Shown in pieces: positions 1 through 7,696 of a DNA stretch of 64,000 nt. Source of the stretch: JADMJV01 sp964649085 (GTDB lineage Bacteria; Vulcanimicrobiota; Xenobia; Xenobiales; JADMJV01); the NCBI GenBank assembly GCA_964649085.1, contig CAZYPN010000024.1:35696-99695 (forward strand), read 5' to 3'. Numbering within the stretch: position 1 is the first letter of the stretch; each line of letters opens with the position of its first letter. The position numbers and the translations under genes were made by a program. The notes beneath the pieces are model-generated. The model saw only the letters and a program-made list of their open reading frames with translations. It was not told the DNA's origin and searched no databases.

Positions 1-1
1 G

Positions 2-475
2 ATGGACGGGGTCTTGCTCAAGCTGCCCGTGTTCGGTGGTATGGTGTCACTGGCCACGATGGCCCGACTCACCTCGACGCTGGGCATTATGCTCAATAGC
101 GGGGTCTCCTTGATCGAGGCTCTGGAGAACGCCGGCAAAGCCAGCGGCAATCAGGCCGCCGAGGCTGCCGTCGAGCAAGTCAAAAGGGACGTGCTGGAAG
201 GCAAGCCGCTGAGCACGGGCCTGAGCCGCAGCAACTTTTTCCCGCCGATGTTCGTGCAGATGGTGTCCATCGGAGAGAAGAGCGGACAGATCGGCAAGAT
301 GCTCCCGCGCGTGGCCCGTCACTATGAAGTGCAGCTCGATACCGCTGTAAAGAGCTTCTCCACGCTGATCGAACCCCTGATGATGGTCTTTGTCGGCGGT
401 ATTGTCTTCACGTTCATTATCGGAGTCTTCCTGCCCATTATGGGCGTGGTCCAGGCACTCCAGAACCAGATGTAG
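2..475 (+). CDS. Type II secretion/type IV pilus inner-membrane platform protein, C-terminal part (partial)
   Basis: C-terminal part of a GspF/PilC platform protein; the gene begins before the window, and the Met at position 2 is probably internal. GspF/PilC sits in the inner membrane and couples the assembly ATPase to pseudopilus growth. The visible 157 residues form one F domain: a helical cytoplasmic bundle containing a GVSLIEALENAG segment and a GEKSGQIGKML segment, then a long hydrophobic C-terminal helix (about residues 122-150) typical of the last membrane segment. The stop overlaps the AGGAGG ribosome site of the ATPase gene that follows, so the two are one operon. Confidence 0.93.
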   Translation: MDGVLLKLPVFGGMVSLATMARLTSTLGIMLNSGVSLIEALENAGKASGNQAAEAAVEQVKRDVLEGKPLSTGLSRSNFFPPMFVQMVSIGEKSGQIGKMLPRVARHYEVQLDTAVKSFSTLIEPLMMVFVGGIVFTFIIGVFLPIMGVVQALQNQM

Positions 476-485
476 GAGGCCCCGA

Positions 486-2018
486 TTGTCGGATCCCAGC
501 GTAGACCTTAGCAGCATTCCCCTCGACCGAGAGGTCGGTCAGTTATTGCGGGCCGACATTTGTCGAAAGATTCGAGGGGTGGCCATCGGCCGGGTTGACA
601 ACACGCTGGTGGTGGCTGTTGAGGACGCCACCGACCCGGCCATTTACGACCTGATCGACGTCAGTACCGATCACGCCTTCAAGGCCAACCTGGTGCAGGC
701 CGATCGAGCACTGATCCAGCTGGCTCACGAATACATCTTCAGCGTGCCGCTGGCTCGACTGGGAGAACCCTGGAAGCAATGGCTGGACACCAAGCGTCTG
801 CAGAATGAAAAGCTGGCCACGGCCGGCCAGGAGGTCGGCGGCAACGCCGTTGAGCTTGCCGATCGGCTGCTGAAGGAAGCCATCGCCGTGGGCGCCAGTG
901 ACGTCCATCTGGAAACGTTTCAGAGTCATCTGCGGGTTCGTTTTCGACAGGACGGGCTCTTGCGGGTTGTCGATGAGATCTACGATCTCGATCTGGCCCA
1001 TGCGCTGATCAAGCGATTGAAGGTCATGGCCAACATGGACATCACCCAGGAACGACTCACCCAGGGTGGGCGCATCAGCGTGGAAATCGCCGGACGAGGG
1101 TTTGACTTACGTTGCAGCATTGTGCCCGTTCCCAGTGGCGAGAGTCTGGTGATGAGGTTGCTGTCCAAAGGTTCCTTCAATACCACACTCGAGGATTTGG
1201 GGTTCTCTGCGGCTCAACTGGCCGTGTTTAAGAGTATGATCGAGCGTCCCCACGGCCTGATCCTCACCAGCGGCCCGACCGGATCGGGAAAATCAACCAC
1301 CCTCTATGCCAGCCTGAAGTCCATTGCGCGCGACGACCGCAAGCTGCTTACGGTCGAAGACCCGATTGAATACGAGATGCCTGGCATCATTCAGGTGCAG
1401 ACGCACACCAGCGCCACCGATCCGGAAAAGCGCGTCACCTTTGCCAGCGCGCTGCGCGAATTCTTGCGCCAGGACCCCGACGTGATTCTGGTGGGTGAAA
1501 TTCGCGACCCGGAAACGGCCAGCATCTCCATTCAGGCCGCCCTGACCGGACATCTGGTGTTGAGCACCATTCACACCAACGACGCCGTGGGCATCGTGAA
1601 CCGATTGAAGAATCAGGGCGTTCCGGCCTTTATGATCGCCAGTACGCTTTTGGGGGGCATCGCTCAGCGACTGATTCGGCGCCTTTGCAGCCACTGCAAA
1701 CGACCAGCCCCATTGGACGAAGAGATTCTGGCCATGATGAATCAGGACCAACTCAGCGACATTCAGGCCTTTCAGGCCCGCGGTTGCGAGCATTGCCGCG
1801 ACAGCGGCTACAAAGGGCGGGTGGGGCTCTATGAGATGCTCAGGGTCAATAATGAAATTCGTGAACTGATCGAGCAGAACGCTACCGCGCTGCAGATCCG
1901 TCAGGCCGCTCGTCGCCAGGGCCTGAAGACTCTGTGGCAGGACGGCCTGCGCAAAGTGGCCTCGGGATTGGTCAGCCTGGAAGAAGTGAAGCGCGTATGT
2001 CAGGCCGAGGAAGACTAG
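486..2018 (+). CDS. GspE/PilB-family secretion ATPase
   Basis: Cytoplasmic hexameric ATPase that powers type II secretion or pilus assembly. I place the start at TTG 486, because AGGAGG at 474-479 lies 6 bases upstream; this gives 510 aa, the normal GspE length. A short N-terminal domain precedes the motor. Walker A GPTGSGKS is at about residues 263-270, followed by an Asp box (VEDPIEYEM), Walker B (DPDVILVGEIRD) and a His box (GHLVLSTIHTND). Two CxxC pairs near the C-terminus (CSHC and CEHC) form the zinc-binding C-metal domain of GspE/PilB. A more upstream in-frame ATG at 390 lies inside the preceding gene and lacks a ribosome site. The next gene starts 22 bp before this stop. Confidence 0.95.
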   Translation: MSDPSVDLSSIPLDREVGQLLRADICRKIRGVAIGRVDNTLVVAVEDATDPAIYDLIDVSTDHAFKANLVQADRALIQLAHEYIFSVPLARLGEPWKQWLDTKRLQNEKLATAGQEVGGNAVELADRLLKEAIAVGASDVHLETFQSHLRVRFRQDGLLRVVDEIYDLDLAHALIKRLKVMANMDITQERLTQGGRISVEIAGRGFDLRCSIVPVPSGESLVMRLLSKGSFNTTLEDLGFSAAQLAVFKSMIERPHGLILTSGPTGSGKSTTLYASLKSIARDDRKLLTVEDPIEYEMPGIIQVQTHTSATDPEKRVTFASALREFLRQDPDVILVGEIRDPETASISIQAALTGHLVLSTIHTNDAVGIVNRLKNQGVPAFMIASTLLGGIAQRLIRRLCSHCKRPAPLDEEILAMMNQDQLSDIQAFQARGCEHCRDSGYKGRVGLYEMLRVNNEIRELIEQNATALQIRQAARRQGLKTLWQDGLRKVASGLVSLEEVKRVCQAEED

Positions 2019-2458
2019 CCTTCACAGTGCTTGAGGGCCTTGTGGCCATGGCCCTGGTGGTCACGGCTCTGCTGACACTGTTGTCGGTTTTTCTTCTCAG
2101 CGATCGCCACGCCCGAGCAAATCGCGACGACATCCTGGCCCGCACGGTGGCCAACTCGGCCCAGGACGAACTGTTATCTCGCGGCCTGGGGGACACCCGA
2201 CTGCCCTGCGACTGGGAGCTTCTCTCGGGCAAGACGGGCTATCAGCGCATCTATCGCATGCCGGTTCACGTCGAAGGGCGGGCTGCTGCACCTTTAGAGT
2301 ATCGCGTCGAGGCCACCCCGGGAGTCGAGGGCGACGGCAGCTTTTTCACCAACAAGTCGAATGAGATGAGCGATCAGGTGCATGTCCTGGTGGCCTGGAC
2401 CGGGCCCAAAGGTCGTCAGAAACGTCTGGAGTTCGATCTGACGGTGAGTGCTCGATGA
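1997..2458 (+). CDS. Pseudopilin-like protein (GspI/PilV type)
   Basis: 153-residue protein with a prepilin N-terminus: short basic leader MSGRGRLA, then FTVLEG with Glu at mature position 5, then a hydrophobic helix to about residue 32. Prepilin peptidase would cut before the Phe. The residue before the cut is Ala rather than the usual Gly. The ATG at 1997 lies inside the end of the ATPase gene (22 bp overlap), and the stop overlaps the next start as ATGA, so translation is probably coupled. The globular part is not diagnostic; the GspI/PilV assignment rests on order (before a GspJ-like gene) and size. Confidence 0.82.
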   Translation: MSGRGRLAFTVLEGLVAMALVVTALLTLLSVFLLSDRHARANRDDILARTVANSAQDELLSRGLGDTRLPCDWELLSGKTGYQRIYRMPVHVEGRAAAPLEYRVEATPGVEGDGSFFTNKSNEMSDQVHVLVAWTGPKGRQKRLEFDLTVSAR

Positions 2459-3198
2459 AGGCACGCGGGTTTTCGTTGCTTGAGGTGATGTTCGCCATGT
2501 TGTTCTTGGTGTTGCTTACGGGCACCATCACGGCCGTTTTCGGTGTGGGGCGCAGCGCCTTCGAGGCCGCCAACCAGGACTACGAGCTGGGCGAAGAGGC
2601 CGCCGAGGCGCGCCAATGGCTGCGGGCTGAGCTGGCCTACACCAACTGGAGCAGCCTGACGCTGGGGCTTCAGAGGAACGCGCTGGCCTTCGCCTCGGCC
2701 GACCCTCCCGGCCAGCTCGGCAACGTTGAGTTCTCCAAATACGGCCACCCCCGCTGGCAGAAGTTCGTCCAATATTACCTGGAGCCCGAGCCCAATCGCC
2801 CAGAACTTTCGCGACTGATGCGGGCCGAGCGGGTCTATGAATCCTCACGCAGCGCCATGCCCTGGGCTCTGGGAGTTGGCGACATTGAAAGGCCGATCGG
2901 CACGGGACGGGCGGTGTTGCAGAATGTCGTTTCCAACCGATACCGCTTGGGAACCGTGGCCGATGAGGTGGCGGTGGTGGGGGGTAATCAGGATGACGGC
3001 GGATTCAAGGTGGCGCTGGTGGAGCGCAACCAGCCCCACCTGGCCAGCACGGCCTCGCGCCTGGTGCAGCGCCCCAGCGGCGACAGCTTTGCCACAACGG
3101 GCCTTGTCGATGTTCAGTTGCAGGTGGCCGAGTTGAATGAAAGGACCGGAAAATGGACCACACTGTTGATCGGCTTTCGCGTCTTTCCGCAAAACTGA
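2455..3198 (+). CDS. Pseudopilin-like protein (GspJ/PilW type)
   Basis: 247-residue prepilin. MKARG precedes a canonical cleavage site G|FSLLE with Glu at mature position 5, followed by about 20 hydrophobic residues. The C-terminal part contains long stretches consistent with a beta-rich minor pseudopilin head. Size and position after the GspI-like gene suggest GspJ/PilW, which sits at the pseudopilus tip. It starts on the ATGA overlap with the upstream pseudopilin, and its last 46 bp overlap the next reading frame. Confidence 0.85.
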   Translation: MKARGFSLLEVMFAMLFLVLLTGTITAVFGVGRSAFEAANQDYELGEEAAEARQWLRAELAYTNWSSLTLGLQRNALAFASADPPGQLGNVEFSKYGHPRWQKFVQYYLEPEPNRPELSRLMRAERVYESSRSAMPWALGVGDIERPIGTGRAVLQNVVSNRYRLGTVADEVAVVGGNQDDGGFKVALVERNQPHLASTASRLVQRPSGDSFATTGLVDVQLQVAELNERTGKWTTLLIGFRVFPQN

Positions 3199-3617
3199 CG
3201 CTGCTGGCCTGTTTGTGGACTCAGCCAGTCGTGCTCTGGGCCCAGCCGGCCAACCCGCAATTGGAACAGATGCAGCGCGAACTCAACCTCGACGAAGCTC
3301 AGGTCGAATCGGTGCGACAGGCCATGGAACAATCGCACGCCCGGCAGGAGCAGGATAAAGCTGCGGTCGAGGCCCAGATCGAAGCGCTGTTGACCCCGCT
3401 GCAGAAACAGGTGCTCGACGACTCAAAACAGCGCGGTGCGCCTCGCAGCGTGAACAGCCTGATCCTGACCCCCGAGCAACGCCAGCAGATTCGGGCCTTG
3501 CAAGATGCCCGCTTTGAACGTCTGATGCAGGCTCGACGGGCTTTTCAGCAACAGGTTCGAGCTATGCTCAACCCCGAGCAGCAGCGGTTGCTCGACTCCA
3601 AGAGGTCTACCCTCTAG
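3153..3617 (+). CDS. Periplasmic LTxxQ (CpxP/Spy-like) protein
   Basis: 154-residue exported protein. A hydrophobic signal segment (about residues 14-30, ending ...VLWAQ) is followed by an all-helical, Gln/Arg-rich body. Three copies of the LTxxQ-type signature are visible (LTPLQKQ, LTPEQRQQ, LNPEQQR), the mark of the CpxP/Spy/zinc-resistance group of periplasmic chaperone-like proteins. It overlaps the upstream pseudopilin gene by 46 bp and is probably co-transcribed with it. An accessory role in secretion or in handling pseudopilins is an inference from position. It ends 4 bp from the stop of a convergent gene. Confidence 0.72.
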   Translation: MDHTVDRLSRLSAKLTLLACLWTQPVVLWAQPANPQLEQMQRELNLDEAQVESVRQAMEQSHARQEQDKAAVEAQIEALLTPLQKQVLDDSKQRGAPRSVNSLILTPEQRQQIRALQDARFERLMQARRAFQQQVRAMLNPEQQRLLDSKRSTL

Positions 3618-3621
3618 CTGG

Positions 3622-6600
3622 CTAGGGTCGCCAGCCTTTGCCCATCACCCAGGCCGTGCCGGAGGTGCAGTCAAAGGGCGTACCTCCCCAGGGAGTCAGT
3701 GGATAGACAATGTCCTGGAAAATTTCTTCCATGCCCTGGAAGCTCTCGGGCACGTTCACGTCGGTCCCATAGTCGTTGGCCCTGGGGGGCAGGTAGAGGG
3801 AGGCCGCCGTGAAGTAGGGCTGAAAGTAGAGGTCGTTGCAGCGAATGTTGCCCGTCAGGCTGATCAGCGAGCCCAGCACCCTTCGGCAGTGGATTTCGAT
3901 GTCGCCCCGGGCCAGGAACAGTCCCGCAGCAGTGCCGTTCTCTTCGCCCGTGCCGATTTCCAGCGATTTGCCGGCATAGACCAGCACTCCGGCCTGTTCG
4001 GCTCCGCCCGCTTCATTGCCCCGCGAGAGTTCCTCGCGGATTTTGCCACGCAGAACCCTCAACAACTGCCGGAGGGCTTCGCCCAGGCGCATTTTGATTC
4101 GCTCTTTGACTTTGTCGACGATCTTTTCGGCGACCTTTTCCACCAACTTGCCCAACGATTGCGAACTTTTGCCCGGGCTCAGGCTGCCGCTGCCACAGGA
4201 GCCGGTGGGAATACCTTCGGAAATGATTTCGTTGATGATGGTGGAGATGGCGATGTTGATCACATCCTTCACCAGGGTGGGCAGCACTTCGTTTTCGAAC
4301 TCGTCCACCGTTTCCTTGAGCATCTCTTTGGAGAGTTCGTCCCAGGAAGCGTCCGCCAGGGGACGGAACACGCCGGCCTCTTCCAGCAGGCCGGGATTTT
4401 TGGGAACCATCGGCACGCAGCCCGGACCCAGCAGCCACCAGCTACACTGGGTGACCAGGTTGGGGCCCAGCACGGCGTTCAGCTCGACCTTGTAGAGGCT
4501 GGAGAGGGGGTCGAACAGCTTGGGCAGGCAGTTGCCATACATCAGGGGGATGGGCCAGGGCCCCTGGAGCAAGAACTCGGCCAGTTCGGGAATGACGACG
4601 AAGGTGGTGCAATAGTCGGCAAACCAGCACTTGCGCGTGCTGAAAGGGCCCACGAATCGGGCTGCCACCGCATAGGCATCTTGAAAGAAAGGGGCGATGA
4701 AGCGGTCGAGGGCGTCGCGCAGCTCTTCGAGCCCATGATCGGTGTAGTATTTCAGCAGTTCATCCACCGCTACACCCGTGGCCGTGCCGTGCTTGAGCTT
4801 GAGGTTGCCCTGGCAAAACAGGCCGCTGGTAATGGGGTGCTGGCTTCCCAGACGACTGCCCAGAGCCAGGCTGCCCAGGGTTTCGTCGCCCTCGGCCTGG
4901 AGGTCGCCGGTGACCACCAGCGTGGCCCCCTCCTCCAGGAGGATACGGCCCGAGGGGTAGAAAAAATCGTCCTCTTCGGGGGGCGACTTGTCGGCAAAGT
5001 TGTAGGCCCACTCCTCGGGCGTCGGTCGCTTGAGCACCAGATTGCCCTCGACCACCATGGTGGCTCCCCGTTGCACCCAGAGGTCGCCCTTCACCGTGAA
5101 GGTGGAAACCTTGCCGGCAGGACTGCTCCACTTCAGCGAACGTCCCCGGGGAACGTTCCAGGTGGCGCATAGCACAAAGCCGCCGTCGGAGGTGAATTGA
5201 GCTTGTGAGAGTTTGCTGCTCGCATCGTAGTTGCCGGTAGGGCCGCGGTCGACGAAATGCACCAGGCGACAGGCGGTGGTGAAATCTTCGAAGATCGTAT
5301 CCAGATAGCCGGCCTTGGCCTGTCCCCGAATCAGGTCGAAGAGGGCTTTGGCGGCGTCGAAGCCGACTGTGATGAACTTCTCAACGAACTCGACGTAGGA
5401 CCAACCGAAGGTTTTGAAGAGCTCTTCGTCGGTCGTGGTTTCGGGAGGTTTGGCCACGGCGCACGAGATAATTTTGTTGAGGATATCCTTAAGCGGACCG
5501 CCGATCAGGTCGTAGACAGCGTTGACGGCGTCTCCCAGAGCCTTTTCGGCGTCGTTCAGGCGATCTTTGGCTTCCTCATATTTCTTCTTGGCCGCCTTCT
5601 CGTCGCCGGTCAGCGCGTCCCAGGCGGCCTCCAGCAAGTCGCCCAGCGATTCGCCAAGATCTTCAACGGTTTTGGCCAGATCGTCGACGGTGCGCACGGC
5701 GTCTTTCCATACCCGCATGGGGTTCAGCAGTTGGAACAGGTCTTCAAAGGTCTTCAGATTGATGGCATTGGTGAAGTTCGGCGGGTAGGGCACGTGGAAC
5801 AGGATGGCCACATAGCCCTCGCCTTCAGCGATGCCGGGAACGGGGAACAGCGGAAACGAGCAGGCCTGTTCAAGAGAAAAGATGGCCATCGGGTTCTGGC
5901 GGCCGGTGAACATGTTGTAGATGCCCGAAGGTGTCAGCGGTTTACCCACGATCCAGGCGGTTTTGTCCAGGGCCCTGGCGCGCAACTGCGCGATAGCCCC
6001 GTTGGGGCCGTCGATGTTCTGAAAAAGCCGTTGCGAGAAGTTGTCGCGAACTTTGAGTCCGCTACGAGCCTCGGTGCCTGTGGGCGCGGTAATACGCCCC
6101 TGAGCGCTGTAGAGTCGAGCTACGGGGGCTTTGCCCTCTACCCCCACGTTGTCGCGAGCTGCTACGGCCACTGGAACGGCGCTCCAAAAGGCCTCGGAGA
6201 AACAGCCCGAATTGCTGAAATCGGTATCGATAGCCGGATTGACCTGATGAACCAGGTTGCCCTCGATCTCTATCGAGCCGGCCGGAGCGTAGGCGGCATA
6301 GGGCAGGCCGGCAGCGATTTGCGAGGTGAAACTCTTGCCTGAGGGCAACCGGGCCTGCACGGTGCTGACCTGGGCCGGGGCCTTTTGACCGTCGAGTACG
6401 GTATGCAGGGCGGCGTCGTCGTAGCCCACCCGACCGAATGGGTCCTGGCGCACATAGTCGAAGAGTTTTGAGGAGATCAGCAGTTGGCTCTCGGGCACAT
6501 CGAGCCGAGAGGTTCCCAGATTTCCATCGCCCCAAGTGACATAAGCTGGCATCTCCGTGCCGGGGGCCTGAAAACGCTCCTTGCCCTTCAACAGACTGGG

Positions 6601-6813
6601 GTTGTAATCCAGAGACTTGCCGCGCATGGCCGAGAGCACAGCGGCTTCGGATTCCAGCCCGGCCCGGGTCGAGTCGAACTGGCGCAGCACCGTCAGCCTT
6701 TGCAGGCTGGAGCCTTTGAGCGAAGTGATCAGGCCCAGCGTCAGGGTCAGCAGGACGAACACCAGCGTTATCGCCAGGATCAGTAGAAAGGCACGCCTGC
6801 GGGCACGGAACAT
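3622..6813 (-). CDS. Very large membrane-anchored protein, PilX-like N-terminus (unknown function)
   Basis: 1063 aa. The N-terminus (MFRARRR, then about 20 hydrophobic residues) looks like a minor-pilin/PilX-type anchor, followed by a helix and a long exported body. The middle (about residues 375-450) is charged and helical with a DEKAAKKKYEEAKDRL-like stretch. Residues about 570-670 contain short beta-turn repeats around valine-glycine steps (VVEGNLVL, LVVTGDLQAEG) that resemble polymer-forming or right-handed beta-helix proteins. Another such step (LEIGTG..) recurs near residue 960. A second, smaller gene with the same architecture lies at 53333-55243 in a pseudopilin operon, so a role as a giant minor pseudopilin or surface-assembly protein is plausible. 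No enzymatic motif recognised. Confidence 0.75.
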   Translation of the reverse strand: MFRARRRAFLLILAITLVFVLLTLTLGLITSLKGSSLQRLTVLRQFDSTRAGLESEAAVLSAMRGKSLDYNPSLLKGKERFQAPGTEMPAYVTWGDGNLGTSRLDVPESQLLISSKLFDYVRQDPFGRVGYDDAALHTVLDGQKAPAQVSTVQARLPSGKSFTSQIAAGLPYAAYAPAGSIEIEGNLVHQVNPAIDTDFSNSGCFSEAFWSAVPVAVAARDNVGVEGKAPVARLYSAQGRITAPTGTEARSGLKVRDNFSQRLFQNIDGPNGAIAQLRARALDKTAWIVGKPLTPSGIYNMFTGRQNPMAIFSLEQACSFPLFPVPGIAEGEGYVAILFHVPYPPNFTNAINLKTFEDLFQLLNPMRVWKDAVRTVDDLAKTVEDLGESLGDLLEAAWDALTGDEKAAKKKYEEAKDRLNDAEKALGDAVNAVYDLIGGPLKDILNKIISCAVAKPPETTTDEELFKTFGWSYVEFVEKFITVGFDAAKALFDLIRGQAKAGYLDTIFEDFTTACRLVHFVDRGPTGNYDASSKLSQAQFTSDGGFVLCATWNVPRGRSLKWSSPAGKVSTFTVKGDLWVQRGATMVVEGNLVLKRPTPEEWAYNFADKSPPEEDDFFYPSGRILLEEGATLVVTGDLQAEGDETLGSLALGSRLGSQHPITSGLFCQGNLKLKHGTATGVAVDELLKYYTDHGLEELRDALDRFIAPFFQDAYAVAARFVGPFSTRKCWFADYCTTFVVIPELAEFLLQGPWPIPLMYGNCLPKLFDPLSSLYKVELNAVLGPNLVTQCSWWLLGPGCVPMVPKNPGLLEEAGVFRPLADASWDELSKEMLKETVDEFENEVLPTLVKDVINIAISTIINEIISEGIPTGSCGSGSLSPGKSSQSLGKLVEKVAEKIVDKVKERIKMRLGEALRQLLRVLRGKIREELSRGNEAGGAEQAGVLVYAGKSLEIGTGEENGTAAGLFLARGDIEIHCRRVLGSLISLTGNIRCNDLYFQPYFTAASLYLPPRANDYGTDVNVPESFQGMEEIFQDIVYPLTPWGGTPFDCTSGTAWVMGKGWRP

Positions 6814-6853
6814 CCGGCCCCTTTCGCGTCAATCGGAACGACCCCTCCGCTGG

Positions 6854-7015
6854 CTACTCCTCGGCGCTCGGGCGGGCAAAGGCCAGCATTTTCACGCGCC
6901 GGCCGTCGGCCCGACGAACGTCGCGCTCGACTCGGTGCATCTCCTGATCGGGCAGATACTCCACCCAACGAAATCCCTCCCGAAACGCGGCTGCCAGGCT
7001 AGAAAAGACGGTCAC
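6854..7015 (-). CDS. Small 53-residue protein downstream of 2OG oxygenase
   Basis: GTG at 7015 gives 53 residues ending at TAG 6854. The start has a strong AAGGAGG ribosome site 4 bases upstream and overlaps the oxygenase stop as GTGA, so it is very likely translated by coupling. The product begins MTVFSSLAAAFREGF, contains WVEYLPDQEMHRVERDVRRADGR and ends KMLAFARPSAEE. It is charged and mostly helical, with no signal peptide and no recognised family. Too short for most gene callers. Function unknown; a partner or regulator of the oxygenase is a guess from coupling. Confidence 0.7.
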   Translation of the reverse strand: MTVFSSLAAAFREGFRWVEYLPDQEMHRVERDVRRADGRRVKMLAFARPSAEE

Positions 7016-7695
7016 GGCACCTCCTTGATGCAAGTCGAAACCTCGTCGCCCGAGCTTGAGTTCCCGGGTAGAAATTCCTCAAAGCGGCGGGTGCTCTCCA
7101 GGTGAAATTCGGGCAGCCGGGCCAGCAGCGCGTTGGATACTCGGTATTGCTCACACACCAGGGAAACCCGGGGTTGCTCGGGGTCGCCCTCCCAGGCCGT
7201 GACTTCGTGGTCGAGCCAGCCGGCAAAATCCACCAGCGTGTTCACCCGGGGGCGAACCCGGGCCTTGATCAGGGCGTTGCGGTGAAAGACCAGCTCGCCG
7301 CCCTGCATTTCGGCGGGCACGGCCAGGTAGAGCACCGACACCCGCCGGGGAAACGGCACCCTGGTTCCGGCGGGCAAAAACGACATCAACGTTTTGTCGG
7401 CGTGGGGAGCCACCCCCTGGCCTCGCTGGATGACCAGTGGGTTGACGAACAGCACCCTGGACTTGGGGTCGAGCATCTTCTCCAGATAGGCCGGAGCCGA
7501 GGGCAGAATGCGCCCCAGCCGGGGCATTTGAGAACGGTGCAAGAGCATGGAAAAGCCCCGCGTCCCCTCGAACCCGTGGTCGAGGTCGGTGGCCCCCAGA
7601 TAGGGCGATTGCAGCACTTCCTCGAGCAACCTCTGACGATGCGCCTCCTCCAGGAAGTTGGGGCGCACGCAATAGGGAACGAGGAAGGAAAGCAA
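7012..7695 (-). CDS. 2-oxoglutarate/Fe(II)-dependent oxygenase family protein
   Basis: 227 aa from a TTG at 7695, one base after the pheT stop; a GTG at 7668 is the alternative. The fold is suggested by an HxD iron motif (H98-A-D100), a distal His (H163 in LDHEV) and a following Arg (R176 in PRVSLV) that would hold 2-oxoglutarate, spaced as in prolyl-hydroxylase-like enzymes. PRRVSVLYLAVPAEMQGGEL before the distal His matches the usual core strands of that fold. Substrate unknown. It is co-transcribed with pheS-pheT, which hints at a translation-related target (tRNA, ribosomal protein or amino acid), but this is inference only. Confidence 0.75.
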   Translation of the reverse strand: MLSFLVPYCVRPNFLEEAHRQRLLEEVLQSPYLGATDLDHGFEGTRGFSMLLHRSQMPRLGRILPSAPAYLEKMLDPKSRVLFVNPLVIQRGQGVAPHADKTLMSFLPAGTRVPFPRRVSVLYLAVPAEMQGGELVFHRNALIKARVRPRVNTLVDFAGWLDHEVTAWEGDPEQPRVSLVCEQYRVSNALLARLPEFHLESTRRFEEFLPGNSSSGDEVSTCIKEVP

Positions 7696-7696
7696 G

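Noticed and set aside
390..485. Longer start of the GspE gene at ATG 390
   Set aside because: It would lie inside the GspF gene with no ribosome site, and the extra residues do not resemble GspE; TTG 486 has AGGAGG at good spacing.
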